From the IMG/VR virus record IMGVR_UViG_3300044800_000169, positions 1 to 21,460 of that record: a stretch of DNA of 21,460 nucleotides. One strand, written 5' to 3'. The number at the start of each line of letters is the position of its first letter. Position 1 is the stretch's first letter. Source of the stretch: a virus. The notes below the pieces were generated by a model that saw nothing but the letters and a program-made list of their open reading frames with translations, did no database searches and was not told the origin of the DNA. This document shows positions 14,212-20,005 of this stretch, piece by piece. The position numbers were made by a program, and so were the translations under genes.

Positions 14212-14931
14212 ATGTTCAACGGATTGGAAAGACGGCACGGCATCAAGGAAGCTAAGGAAGTTGACCTCAAGTCGCTCCAGGTCGAAGTCTGGCTTGGCGC
14301 AGACGGCGCCATCGAGGAAGTCAATGAGTCTGCTCACCTCGGCACCCAGGATCTGGCGGCAGACCCCGACGTGAAAAACGTTTACAGGTGCGTTGGCGCC
14401 TACGGGCGTCCAGGCTCGAAGATTCCCGTGTCCTTCAAGTTGGACAGTCTCGGAACCGTGGCCCCGAGGATCGAGACGGCCCCGGGCATGCATGAGGTCA
14501 AGAAAGATGTCCTGTTCAATGCTTTGAAATGGCTCGACGAACCGGAAAAGGTCGCTGCGCTCTCGGACGTAGAGATAATCAAGCTTCAGAACATCGGCGT
14601 CATCGAGCTGAACGACATCGTTATTGCCGCTCTCCTGGCGGTTCCGCGCGTGTGGACGCCGTTGGTTGATGCGGCAATGGCTATCATGCAACATGCGAAC
14701 GGAAGTCAGGAAACCTTCCCGAAGCCCATCATCACGCAGGAACACAACACGAACGTGGTGACCGGTGACCACAGTGACGGCGCCGCTGGCGTGTTGACCG
14801 TTGGTAGCCACAACTTCACGGTCGGTGACAAGTATTGGCGCTTCTGCTCTCATGGCTTCTGCAAGGGCCGTGAGCGCTACGCCTTCACGTGGATGGACGT
14901 GCCCGTGAGTTACCTCGACGAACCAAACTAG
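14212..14931 (+). CDS. Phage protein of unknown function between tail and lysis genes
   Basis: I do not recognise this 239-residue protein. ATG 14212 has AAGGAG 4 nt upstream; the longer in-frame start at 14167 overlaps the previous gene and has no ribosome site. The first half is mixed alpha/beta and charged (EVDLKSLQVEVWLGADG). Residues ~130-165 carry helices (IIKLQNIGVIELNDIVIAAL) and the last ~60 residues look like a beta domain (GVLTVGSHNFTVGDKYWRF). There is no signal peptide and no long membrane span. It ends within the TAGGAGG that serves the amidase, so the two are transcribed together. It could be a minor tail or neck protein. Confidence 0.65.
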   Translation: MFNGLERRHGIKEAKEVDLKSLQVEVWLGADGAIEEVNESAHLGTQDLAADPDVKNVYRCVGAYGRPGSKIPVSFKLDSLGTVAPRIETAPGMHEVKKDVLFNALKWLDEPEKVAALSDVEIIKLQNIGVIELNDIVIAALLAVPRVWTPLVDAAMAIMQHANGSQETFPKPIITQEHNTNVVTGDHSDGAAGVLTVGSHNFTVGDKYWRFCSHGFCKGRERYAFTWMDVPVSYLDEPN

Positions 14932-14943
14932 GAGGCACACACG
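14930..14943 (+). promoter_or_regulatory. Ribosome site with ACG start for the endolysin
   Basis: AGGAGG at 14930-14935 is followed by CACAC and then ACG at 14941-14943. The holin leader at 16141-16154 is AGGAGG, CACAT, ATG: same spacing and almost the same bases, with T replaced by C twice. The next usual start, GTG 14950, is 14 nt from AGGAGG, too far for good initiation. Confidence 0.6.
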
Positions 14944-15636
14944 AACATTGTGCAGCGGGCCTCACCAAACAAGCAAACAGGGCGCGACGGTTGGAAGCCG
15001 GACACCATCGTCTGCCACATCACCGAAGGCGCCTATGGCGGCGCCGTCGAGTGGCTCTGCAATCCCAAAGCCGTGGCCTCCGCGCACTTCGTGGTGGCCC
15101 AGGATGGGCGCGTGACGCAGTTGGTCTCCATCGAGGACACGGCCTGGTGCAATGGAACAAGTCCGAACCCGGCACAGACAACCTACTCTGGTAACTCGAC
15201 ACTCAAGACCGTGCGGGATCGCAAGACCAACGCCAATCTGTACACAGTGAGCATCGAGCATGAAGGCATATGGGCAACGACAAAGGGCAGACTGACGCTC
15301 AAACAGCTCGGCACCACCATCGAGCTGGTCGCCTGGATACGCAGCGAGGTCAAGCGCATCTACAACGTGGTGATCCCACTTGACCGGGAACATATCGTCG
15401 GGCACTACCAGATCAGCCCAATAAATAAACCGAATTGCCCTGGCGCGGGATTTCAATTTGACACCATTCTGAAGGTCTTGCACGACCGAGAAACAACCGT
15501 TCCCGCAGTCACCGAGGCCCAAGTCATCAAGTGGCTGGATGACGAAGGGATCATTGTGGCATCAACCGGTGGAGACACGGCAGTTACATATCGCACCCTC
15601 AGGTGGGCCATCTACAAACTGGAACATCGAACATGA
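14941..15636 (+). CDS. N-acetylmuramoyl-L-alanine amidase (Amidase_2) endolysin
   Basis: This enzyme cuts the bond between MurNAc and the peptide stem to release phage. Counted from ACG 14941 it has 231 residues. DTIVCHITEG holds zinc ligand His26, and EHIVGHYQISP plus NCPG hold the late His and Cys ligands of the Amidase_2 family. SAHFVVAQDGRVTQLV and the conserved W-C-N-G segment lie between. The C-terminal ~50 residues (VTEAQVIKWLDDEGII onward) form a small helical tail of unknown use, perhaps wall binding. There is no signal peptide, so export relies on the holin. Starting at GTG 14950 would lose only NIV, which related enzymes usually keep after Met. The stop overlaps the next ATG as ATGA. 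Confidence 0.9.
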   Translation, partial: TNIVQRASPNKQTGRDGWKPDTIVCHITEGAYGGAVEWLCNPKAVASAHFVVAQDGRVTQLVSIEDTAWCNGTSPNPAQTTYSGNSTLKTVRDRKTNANLYTVSIEHEGIWATTKGRLTLKQLGTTIELVAWIRSEVKRIYNVVIPLDREHIVGHYQISPINKPNCPGAGFQFDTILKVLHDRETTVPAVTEAQVIKWLDDEGIIVASTGGDTAVTYRTLRWAIYKLEHRT

Positions 15637-16142
15637 GTCCGATCGTCGGGTTTCGAATGACTGCTGAGACTAAAGCAAAGATGTCTGCATCGCATGTGGG
15701 GCATTCGCATCCCGTGTCTCTAGAACAACGAGTAAAGATATCCGCAAGTCTTATGGGGCGTCCTTTGTCACCGGAGCATCGAGCGAAGATGTCCGCAAGT
15801 CATAAGGGGAAGTCTCAATCTCCCGAAACGCGGATGAAGATATCTATGGGTGAAATGGGACGCATTGTATCTCCAGAGACTCGTGCAAGAATCGCTAATA
15901 GCCTTTGGAAGGGCGGGGAAATCGTGGCCGGGCGTAGAATGAAGGCCAAACGTCGGAGTCTTGGCTTCATCTCGATGAACTCTCCCTTCTTAGGTTGCGA
16001 AGCACATCATTTCAATCCGCAAGAAATCATCCACATCCCGGTAGAATTGCACAAGAGCATTGGGCACAACATCCTTACTGGCAAGAACATGGAACGCATC
16101 AACGCATTAGCTTTCGCGTGGTACATAAAAGACTGGACATAG
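15633..16142 (+). CDS. Second NUMOD3-array homing endonuclease, divergent nuclease domain
   Basis: The 169-residue protein has about five NUMOD3 units (TAETKAKMSASHVG, SLEQRVKISASLMG, SPEHRAKMSASHKG and two more) in residues ~8-95. The C-terminal ~65 residues have GCEAHHFN, then IIHIPVELHKSIGHN and GKNMERIN. That is an HNH-like His-His-Asn arrangement with no zinc CxxC pairs, unlike the nuclease at 1777. The start ATG 15633 overlaps the amidase stop as ATGA and there is no strong ribosome site, so expression depends on coupling. The stop is followed at once by the holin Shine-Dalgarno. It is an intergenic homing endonuclease by family; activity is not shown. Confidence 0.8.
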   Translation: MSPIVGFRMTAETKAKMSASHVGHSHPVSLEQRVKISASLMGRPLSPEHRAKMSASHKGKSQSPETRMKISMGEMGRIVSPETRARIANSLWKGGEIVAGRRMKAKRRSLGFISMNSPFLGCEAHHFNPQEIIHIPVELHKSIGHNILTGKNMERINALAFAWYIKDWT

Positions 16143-16151
16143 GAGGCACAT

Positions 16152-16574
16152 ATGATCGATTGGAACCCCGTCATACTCGCCATCATTGCGCTCATTGGTA
16201 CCATCATCACGACCCTGATCCCGATTGCTGTCACGGCGTTCTTTACCGCGCAGACGGCACGGCTGGAAAAATTGAAGGCTATCAAAGACAAGAACCAAGC
16301 GGCAGCCGAAGCGATTGTCAGAGTCATTCAGCAGACGAAAAACGCATTCACGAACAGCGAAAAGTTTGCGTTGGCTCTCTTGCGGATTGATGAGGAGTTG
16401 CATCTCCCTATTAATACGACGCGTGGATTGATTGACGATGCGGTTGCTAGCTTGAAACTGGCATGGGGGCCGGCCTGGGATAAACTCGGCGGGAAACTCG
16501 ACGGGCAAGAACCCGAGACGCCGGTTCAGCCACCAATCGAACCGATACCGCCGACAGAATTGCCAGCACCTTAA
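16152..16574 (+). CDS. Phage holin, LLH-like
   Basis: The 140-residue protein has AGGAGG then CACAT before ATG 16152. Residues 7-32 form one N-terminal membrane span (VILAIIALIGTIITTLIPIA). A long charged helix with EKLKAIKDKNQAAAEAIVR and QQTKNAF follows, then LIDDAVASLK. The single span, Lys-rich helix and late LIDDAV segment match holins of the LL-H family. A proline-rich tail (PVQPPIEPIPP) ends it. It follows the amidase, separated only by the inserted endonuclease, so these form the lysis pair. It is the last plus-strand gene of the late block. Confidence 0.75.
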   Translation: MIDWNPVILAIIALIGTIITTLIPIAVTAFFTAQTARLEKLKAIKDKNQAAAEAIVRVIQQTKNAFTNSEKFALALLRIDEELHLPINTTRGLIDDAVASLKLAWGPAWDKLGGKLDGQEPETPVQPPIEPIPPTELPAP

Positions 16575-16798
16575 CTGAACTGGAGCAGCCTCACCTACCA
16601 GGAGCAGGAAGAGATCCTCGCCCGATGCTTTTTCAGGTCGGGCGTCGCAGTTTGGCGTCAGATTGCTCCCTGTGCAGACCGGCATCGTAAAAAGAGGCCT
16701 TAGGACGCAATCTCGTTTGGCTTGCCTGGTGTTGGTACCCCTAGTTCACGCTTCGTGCGCGTGGTGGGGCCAGTCCATCAACTGACGCCTCTCAAACC
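16575..16798 (+). other. Gene-free 224 bp with nested inverted repeats
   Basis: This lies between the convergent holin and lipoprotein genes and has no convincing coding frame. Several complementary pairs nest: CGCCCGA 16619-16625 with 16638-16644; GGCGTCAG 16654-16661 with CTGACGCC 16782-16789; AGATTGC 16660-16666 with GCAATCT 16707-16713; and CTGG/CCCC/CACGC (16726-16751) with GCGTG/GGGG/CCAG (16759-16773). None is followed by a T-tract in either direction, so this is not a simple terminator. It could be a structured RNA, a rho-type end region, or a recombination site. Confidence 0.35.
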
Positions 16799-17146
16799 CT
16801 AGTTGCCGAAGATTGATATGACAAGACCCGACTTCTGCGCAAGGACATTGCCGTTTTTGTCCACGATGGTTACTGCCAGCAAACCAGAATCGGTGTCATT
16901 GGACAGGATACATGAATCGAGGGTGCCAACGATCACGTAATCGGCCGGGACAGTTCCCTTGATCTCCCGTGTTTTCTTATCGCCGTATCCCGAGCCGACA
17001 ACGTAGGAACATGAGCCAGTAAAATGGACTCCTTTTGTCCCGGTCACCTGAATCCGGAATGATGGACCGTCTGGAATTGCGGCGGCACGACACCCCGTCA
17101 TCAATAGAACCACAAGAATCAGCGCGAATACTCTCCTTCTATGCAT
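16799..17146 (-). CDS. Small lipoprotein, candidate superinfection-exclusion moron
   Basis: This is the only minus-strand gene in the window. The start is the ATG at 17146-17144 with AAGGAGG 5 nt before it; a longer frame to 17206 reaches into its promoter. The 115-residue product begins MHRRRVFALILVVLLMTGC, an n-region, hydrophobic core and lipobox (LMTG-Cys19), so it should be lipidated and anchored at the membrane. The mature ~97 residues are all-beta: FRIQVTGTKGVHFTGSCSY, a short VPADYVIVG strand, then GLLAVTIVDKNG. Cys at FTGSC and DSC may form a disulfide. Having its own promoter, opposite strand and surface location are typical of lysogenic conversion genes such as exclusion lipoproteins. 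The exclusion role is inferred only. Confidence 0.7.
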   Translation of the reverse strand: MHRRRVFALILVVLLMTGCRAAAIPDGPSFRIQVTGTKGVHFTGSCSYVVGSGYGDKKTREIKGTVPADYVIVGTLDSCILSNDTDSGLLAVTIVDKNGNVLAQKSGLVISIFGN

Positions 17147-17177
17147 GTTTGCCTCCTTGGCAGTACAGTTGTTTGCC

Positions 17178-17206
17178 AGTATGTCTTTATCCCTCCTTCC
17201 TGTCAA
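17178..17206 (-). promoter_or_regulatory. Sigma-70-type promoter for the lipoprotein gene
   Basis: On the minus strand TTGACA (17206-17201), a 17-base spacer, then CATACT (17183-17178). The -35 is perfect and the -10 matches 4 of 6. Transcription would start near 17171, about 25 nt before the lipoprotein ATG. Confidence 0.65.
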
Positions 17207-17228
17207 GGCGCTTTAACTATTTCCCCTC

Positions 17229-17257
17229 TTGACAGTAAAGAGCTTTGCTGCTATACA
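17229..17257 (+). promoter_or_regulatory. Sigma-70-type promoter for the partition cassette
   Basis: TTGACA at 17229-17234, a 17-base spacer and TATACA at 17252-17257 are close to consensus. The start would be near 17264, leaving a ~23-nt leader before GTG 17287. It is back to back with the lipoprotein promoter; the two -35 boxes are 22 bp apart. Confidence 0.75.
17233..17250 (+). promoter_or_regulatory. Candidate operator palindrome between -35 and -10
   Basis: CAGTAAAGAGCTTTGCTG is an imperfect 18-bp palindrome (CAG-x-AAAG / CTTT-x-CTG; 14 of 18 positions symmetric) placed almost exactly in the promoter spacer. A bound dimer would block polymerase. The small RHH-like proteins of the same operon are the natural candidates for autoregulation, as in many partition operons. 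Confidence 0.45.
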
Positions 17258-17286
17258 GGTATTGGACTGGGGGAAGGGAGTCCAGC

Positions 17287-17484
17287 GTGATTCAGCATAA
17301 GTCTCACCCAGAAGTCGACGAACTGTGCAGCGCAAAGATTAGATACCTTGCCAGAACTCTACGTAAACATCCAACACAGATTATCGACGAAGCGATCGAC
17401 CGGATGTTCCGCGAGTGCAACGACCGGCCGCCGGAAGCAACTCTCATTACCGAAGAAATCCCGAGCAGAGAGCGCCTCCTGTGA
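17287..17484 (+). CDS. Small RHH-like protein, first gene of partition cassette
   Basis: GTG 17287 is preceded by AAGGGAG 6 nt away and lies just after the promoter; a TTG at 17245 would be inside the promoter. The 65-residue product has IRYLARTLRKHPTQIIDEAI at about residues 19-38, which resembles the two helices of ribbon-helix-helix repressors (turn at KHP, then TQIIDEAIDRM). The preceding strand is less clear. Its stop overlaps the ParA start as GTGA, so the two are made together. It may be a DNA-binding regulator of the cassette; a missing clear beta strand keeps this uncertain. Confidence 0.6.
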   Translation: MIQHKSHPEVDELCSAKIRYLARTLRKHPTQIIDEAIDRMFRECNDRPPEATLITEEIPSRERLL

Positions 17485-18224
17485 TTGTTGCTGTCGCCAA
17501 TTTGAAGGGCGGCACTGGCAAAACCACCACTACCTTTCATATTGCTCGCTACTTTGCTTCGCAGGGCCGGACGACGCTCGCGGTAGATCTCGACGACCAG
17601 AGCAATCTCACGTCTCTGTTGACCAGCGAGCTGCCGAGGGAACACAACATCGCGCAGATCTTCACGTCGAAGTCTGACCCGCCGACCCCCATGCAAGTCG
17701 GGCTCAACCTGGACCTGATCGGTGCAGACGATACGCTCAGCGAGTACGAATCGGGTCCAGAGTACGAGCGATCTTTTCGATTGAGAGAACTTCTGTCGGT
17801 CCTCTCCTATGATGTCGTTGTCTGTGATACCCCGACACACCTAGGGCTCAGTGTCACCAACGCCCTCATAGCCGCGGATTGCGTCCTCATCCCGGTGAGA
17901 CCGGACCGGTTCAACCGCGACGCCATGGCTCGTCTATTCTCGAGGATCGTGTTTGTCCGGGAACATGGCAACGCATCCTTGAAGATCGCTGGCATGATCC
18001 TCAACGCCGTCCAGGAAAGGACATCCTACGCCAAGGCCTTCGCGCCTATGTTGAGAGAAACATACGACGCCGCGGTGTTCAACACAGTCATTCCCTCGAG
18101 CATTCGCGTTACGCAGGCGCTCGACATACCGCAACCGGTGTGGGAGTTCGCCCCGAACGAAAAGGTATCCGTGGCATGGAAGTCATTTCTGGGAGAATTG
18201 GAAAGGACGCTATGGGGTACCTAG
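17481..18224 (+). CDS. parA: ParA-family partition ATPase
   Basis: The 247-residue protein begins at GTG 17481, directly giving MIVAVANLKGGTGKTTT. The deviant Walker A box KGGTGKTT (residues 9-16) has the signature lysine at 9. VDLDDQ at 35-40 is the A-prime motif, and YDVVVCDTP at 110-118 is Walker B. The length is that of small ParA (type Ib/Soj-size) proteins without an N-terminal HTH. An upstream in-frame extension to 17415 lies in the previous gene and is not used. ParA dimers bind nucleoid DNA and move the partner-bound centromere, keeping low-copy replicons in both daughters. The gene overlaps the next by 13 nt. MinD or other ATPases of the class are less likely since no membrane helix ends it. 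Confidence 0.9.
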   Translation: MIVAVANLKGGTGKTTTTFHIARYFASQGRTTLAVDLDDQSNLTSLLTSELPREHNIAQIFTSKSDPPTPMQVGLNLDLIGADDTLSEYESGPEYERSFRLRELLSVLSYDVVVCDTPTHLGLSVTNALIAADCVLIPVRPDRFNRDAMARLFSRIVFVREHGNASLKIAGMILNAVQERTSYAKAFAPMLRETYDAAVFNTVIPSSIRVTQALDIPQPVWEFAPNEKVSVAWKSFLGELERTLWGT

Positions 18225-18439
18225 ATCGGGCATTGAAGGAGAAGAAAGCTAAGATTACGCTCTACTGGGATGAAGCAACTCTGCTTGCCGTCGGTGAGTT
18301 CTGCTTGCATCACCGGGGCTGGAACAAGTCGACCTTCTCCGAGGCCGCGGTCCTTGAAAAGCTCGAGCACGATAAGACGGCAGAACAGGCGAAGAAAACC
18401 ACTGACCTGATCATGCGGCATACCAGCAAGGAGACATGA
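18212..18439 (+). CDS. Ribbon-helix-helix protein, probable ParB-type partner
   Basis: ATG 18212 with GAAAGGA 6-7 nt upstream gives 75 residues, overlapping the end of parA. KAKITLYWDEATLLAVGEF (residues 12-30) is a beta strand leading into a helix, followed by NKSTFSEAAVLEKLEHD, the typical second helix with S-x-F-SEA. This is the RHH fold. A small RHH gene directly after a short ParA is the layout of type Ib partition systems, where this protein binds the centromere and stimulates ParA. The Lys-rich start probably contacts DNA or activates ParA. CGGCATAC occurs twice near its 3-prime end (18416 and 18440), but one could be chance. Confidence 0.7.
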   Translation: MGYLDRALKEKKAKITLYWDEATLLAVGEFCLHHRGWNKSTFSEAAVLEKLEHDKTAEQAKKTTDLIMRHTSKET

Positions 18440-18559
18440 CGGCATACTGGTAAGACACCACACTGGCTGCAGATGCTGACAGCCTGACCAAACGTCACGT
18501 GCGCCCGCTATAGAGTGCCGTGGCTTCACTATTCTTTCACGATTGGTGTGTAATTCTTC

Positions 18560-18587
18560 TTGACAGGGGCAACCGAAGGGAAACAAT
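18560..18587 (+). promoter_or_regulatory. Promoter for the small-gene run, within a 210-bp gap
   Basis: TTGACA 18560-18565, a 16-base spacer and AACAAT 18582-18587 (4 of 6). It sits in the gene-free interval 18440-18649. The three best promoters in the window share CTTGACAG at the -35, suggesting common recognition. The rest of the gap holds only a weak GGCTG/CAGCC hairpin (18465-18484). Confidence 0.5.
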
Positions 18588-18649
18588 AAGAACAGCAAGA
18601 CACACGAGGCCAAGAGTCCTCGAGACATATGCGGACTGGGGAGGAAGCA

Positions 18650-18823
18650 ATGAAATCGGTAACAAATCACGGTACGTCCAAACACGGCGCAGATGCAGCG
18701 TACAACAGATATGTACGTGCAGCCAAGCGTTCAGATCGCCGTCAATCTCTCAATCTCGCATGGATGTTCGTCACGCCACACCATCAGCCGCGCTCGGTCG
18801 GCACATTCGGACGTGCGGTATGA
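18650..18823 (+). CDS. Small basic protein, unknown function
   Basis: ATG 18650 follows GGGGAGGA with good spacing and gives 57 residues. The product is basic and polar (SKHGADAAYNRYVRAAKRSD) and has no clear motif. Its stop overlaps the next ATG (ATGA), which supports translation. A longer start at 18629 has no ribosome site. It is probably the first gene after the 18560 promoter. Function is unknown; short basic proteins at this place often modify host processes. Confidence 0.5.
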   Translation: MKSVTNHGTSKHGADAAYNRYVRAAKRSDRRQSLNLAWMFVTPHHQPRSVGTFGRAV

Positions 18824-18942
18824 CCTCTCTTACTTACCTTGTATCCTTCGGCCTTGGCATCATCGTCGGAGTGGGTGTCGGCATCTGGCTGGTCTTCCGT
18901 AAGATGCATTGGCTCGTGAAGTGGGGTCTCGTCGATGAGTGA
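18820..18942 (+). CDS. Small single-span membrane protein
   Basis: This 40-residue gene is below common length cut-offs. ATG 18820 overlaps the previous stop (ATGA) and its own stop overlaps the next start. Residues 3-26 (SLTYLVSFGLGIIVGVGVGI) are a strong membrane span followed by a positively charged FRKMHW turn, so the N-terminus should face out and the C-terminus in. A larger frame from 18520 has unlikely upstream sequence and is rejected. Function is unknown. Confidence 0.5.
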   Translation: MTSLTYLVSFGLGIIVGVGVGIWLVFRKMHWLVKWGLVDE

Positions 18943-19453
18943 ACTACGGGCGAAATACTTACACCAGGTCGTGATCATCCGGGACGGTTCGACGAGTGAT
19001 GGGATGTACGGTCTGGTAACACAGACCATCGAAGGCTCTGAGACTCCTTTGACCGTGACATTCTGGATTGGTCAAGGAATCCGGCATGACAACTACTACG
19101 CGCCCGAGGACATAGAATTAACCGATCAGGCCTGGAACGAGTTCCTCACCCGTGACTCAGAACTCAGGTGCATCTACGACAAGCACTACAGCCATCTCTA
19201 CTACATCTGCGGAAAGGGCGGCAGGGACATCAACGGCTATCCGACGGTGAATAGAGCCTGGGCGCACTGGTTTAAAAATGACGAAGCGACGGCAGCATTG
19301 CACCGGTTGGTGCAGGAGGCGACGAATGATCCATCCTCTCGTTCTGTGGAGAGTACAGACGCATCAGACGCAATTGGCAGCGGCAAAGGCGATGAAAGTA
19401 TCGCTGCCGACCTGGAAACATTGGGAGAGCGGCGTGAGCCTTCCCAAAGTTGA
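18935..19453 (+). CDS. Hypothetical protein overlapping an HTH gene
   Basis: The 172-residue product from ATG 18935 is not recognised. Residues ~1-120 have an orderly mix (QVVIIRDGSTSDGMYGLV, PLTVTFWIGQGI, YYAPEDIELTDQAW, HLYYICGKGGRD) and read like a small beta-rich domain. The last ~45 residues are Ser/Asp/Glu-rich and lie in the 128 bp shared with the HTH gene in another frame. The tail is thus either disordered or the cost of the overlap. Confidence 0.6.
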   Translation: MSELRAKYLHQVVIIRDGSTSDGMYGLVTQTIEGSETPLTVTFWIGQGIRHDNYYAPEDIELTDQAWNEFLTRDSELRCIYDKHYSHLYYICGKGGRDINGYPTVNRAWAHWFKNDEATAALHRLVQEATNDPSSRSVESTDASDAIGSGKGDESIAADLETLGERREPSQS

Positions 19454-19520
19454 ACGCATGGCAAAGCTCACGAAGTTGACCGGTGTCACGCGACAACAGC
19501 TCGAGACTGCGCGCGGATAA
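19326..19520 (+). CDS. Cro/CI-type helix-turn-helix protein
   Basis: AGGAGG (19314-19319) with a 6-nt spacer precedes ATG 19326, giving 64 residues. LWRVQTHQTQLAAAKAMKVS is helix 1 and the start of the HTH; LPTWKHWESGVSLPKVERM matches the recognition helix and the W-x-x-G-x-x-x-P signature of Cro/CI domains. The size is that of a Cro-like regulator with DNA-binding domain only. It begins inside the preceding gene in a different frame. It may control the lytic or partition promoters; no operator was tied to it. Confidence 0.75.
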   Translation: MIHPLVLWRVQTHQTQLAAAKAMKVSLPTWKHWESGVSLPKVERMAKLTKLTGVTRQQLETARG

Positions 19521-19548
19521 GAAATACTAGCGGATTGGGGAGGTCACT

Positions 19549-19800
19549 ATGGACGGTTGGGTTATTTTGTTGGCTATATGTGTCGCAGCTCTCTGCGGCG
19601 CGATCATTGAACACAAGAGACTCCAGGAGAACTACGAATTCCGTATGGATCATTTGCACACTTGCTACCTGGAACAGATCAAGCGGAACGCCAAACTCAC
19701 TGAGACGCTTGCTGCGGAACACGCCGAGCCGGTTGATGTTATCCTGGATCGACTGCTACAGGATTGTCCAGACGAGAGCAAGGTCGAGAGCAATGGCTGA
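19549..19800 (+). CDS. Small membrane-anchored protein with periplasmic or cytosolic helix
   Basis: The 83-residue product starts at ATG 19549, with GGGGAGGT 6-7 nt upstream. Residues 3-20 (GWVILLAICVAALCGAII) are a membrane span, followed by a charged helix (EHKRLQENYEFRMDHLH). There is no lipobox. The layout resembles small phage i-spanin-like or anchor proteins, but it is far from the lysis genes, so no role is claimed. Confidence 0.6.
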   Translation: MDGWVILLAICVAALCGAIIEHKRLQENYEFRMDHLHTCYLEQIKRNAKLTETLAAEHAEPVDVILDRLLQDCPDESKVESNG

Positions 19801-20005
19801 CCTTCCACTGTTCGTTCCTCGTTGGATGGTACGCAAGATGGTCGACGTGGCCTATCAAGAAGGCAAGCGTGAACAATTCCAGGAAGACACTGCGGCGATT
19901 GATCGCGTCTTCAAGAAGGATCTCGCCGACCACGGGCAATCATTACCTTCGAAGTTTGACATCGACGGACGTCCTGGACGTATCGATCCAGACCGGGGAA
20001 CGTGA
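19793..20005 (+). CDS. Small hypothetical protein
   Basis: This 70-residue gene begins at ATG 19793, overlapping the previous stop. It reads ADLPLFVPRWMVRKMVDVAY, then a charged helix (EGKREQFQEDTAAIDRVFKK) and a polar end. An in-frame extension back to 19535 passes through the previous gene and is rejected. Nothing in it points to a known family. Confidence 0.5.
   Translation: MADLPLFVPRWMVRKMVDVAYQEGKREQFQEDTAAIDRVFKKDLADHGQSLPSKFDIDGRPGRIDPDRGT

Noticed and set aside
16619-16644. CGCCCGA/TCGGGCG hairpin after the holin as an intrinsic terminator
   Set aside because: The loop is 12 bases and no T-tract follows on either strand.
16681-16790. tRNA, CRISPR array or group I intron in gene-free DNA
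   Set aside because: No cloverleaf with a proper T-arm, no regular repeat-spacer pattern and no intron core was visible. The NUMOD3 endonucleases are free-standing, not intron-borne.
18416-18450. Direct repeat CGGCATAC at 18416 and 18440 as a partition iteron
   Set aside because: There are only two copies, one inside a coding sequence; too little to call a centromere.
18520-18942. 140-residue frame as one gene
   Set aside because: The front part is unlikely coding, overlaps the promoter at 18560 and the 18650 gene; only the last 40 residues from ATG 18820 have a fitting start and a membrane span.
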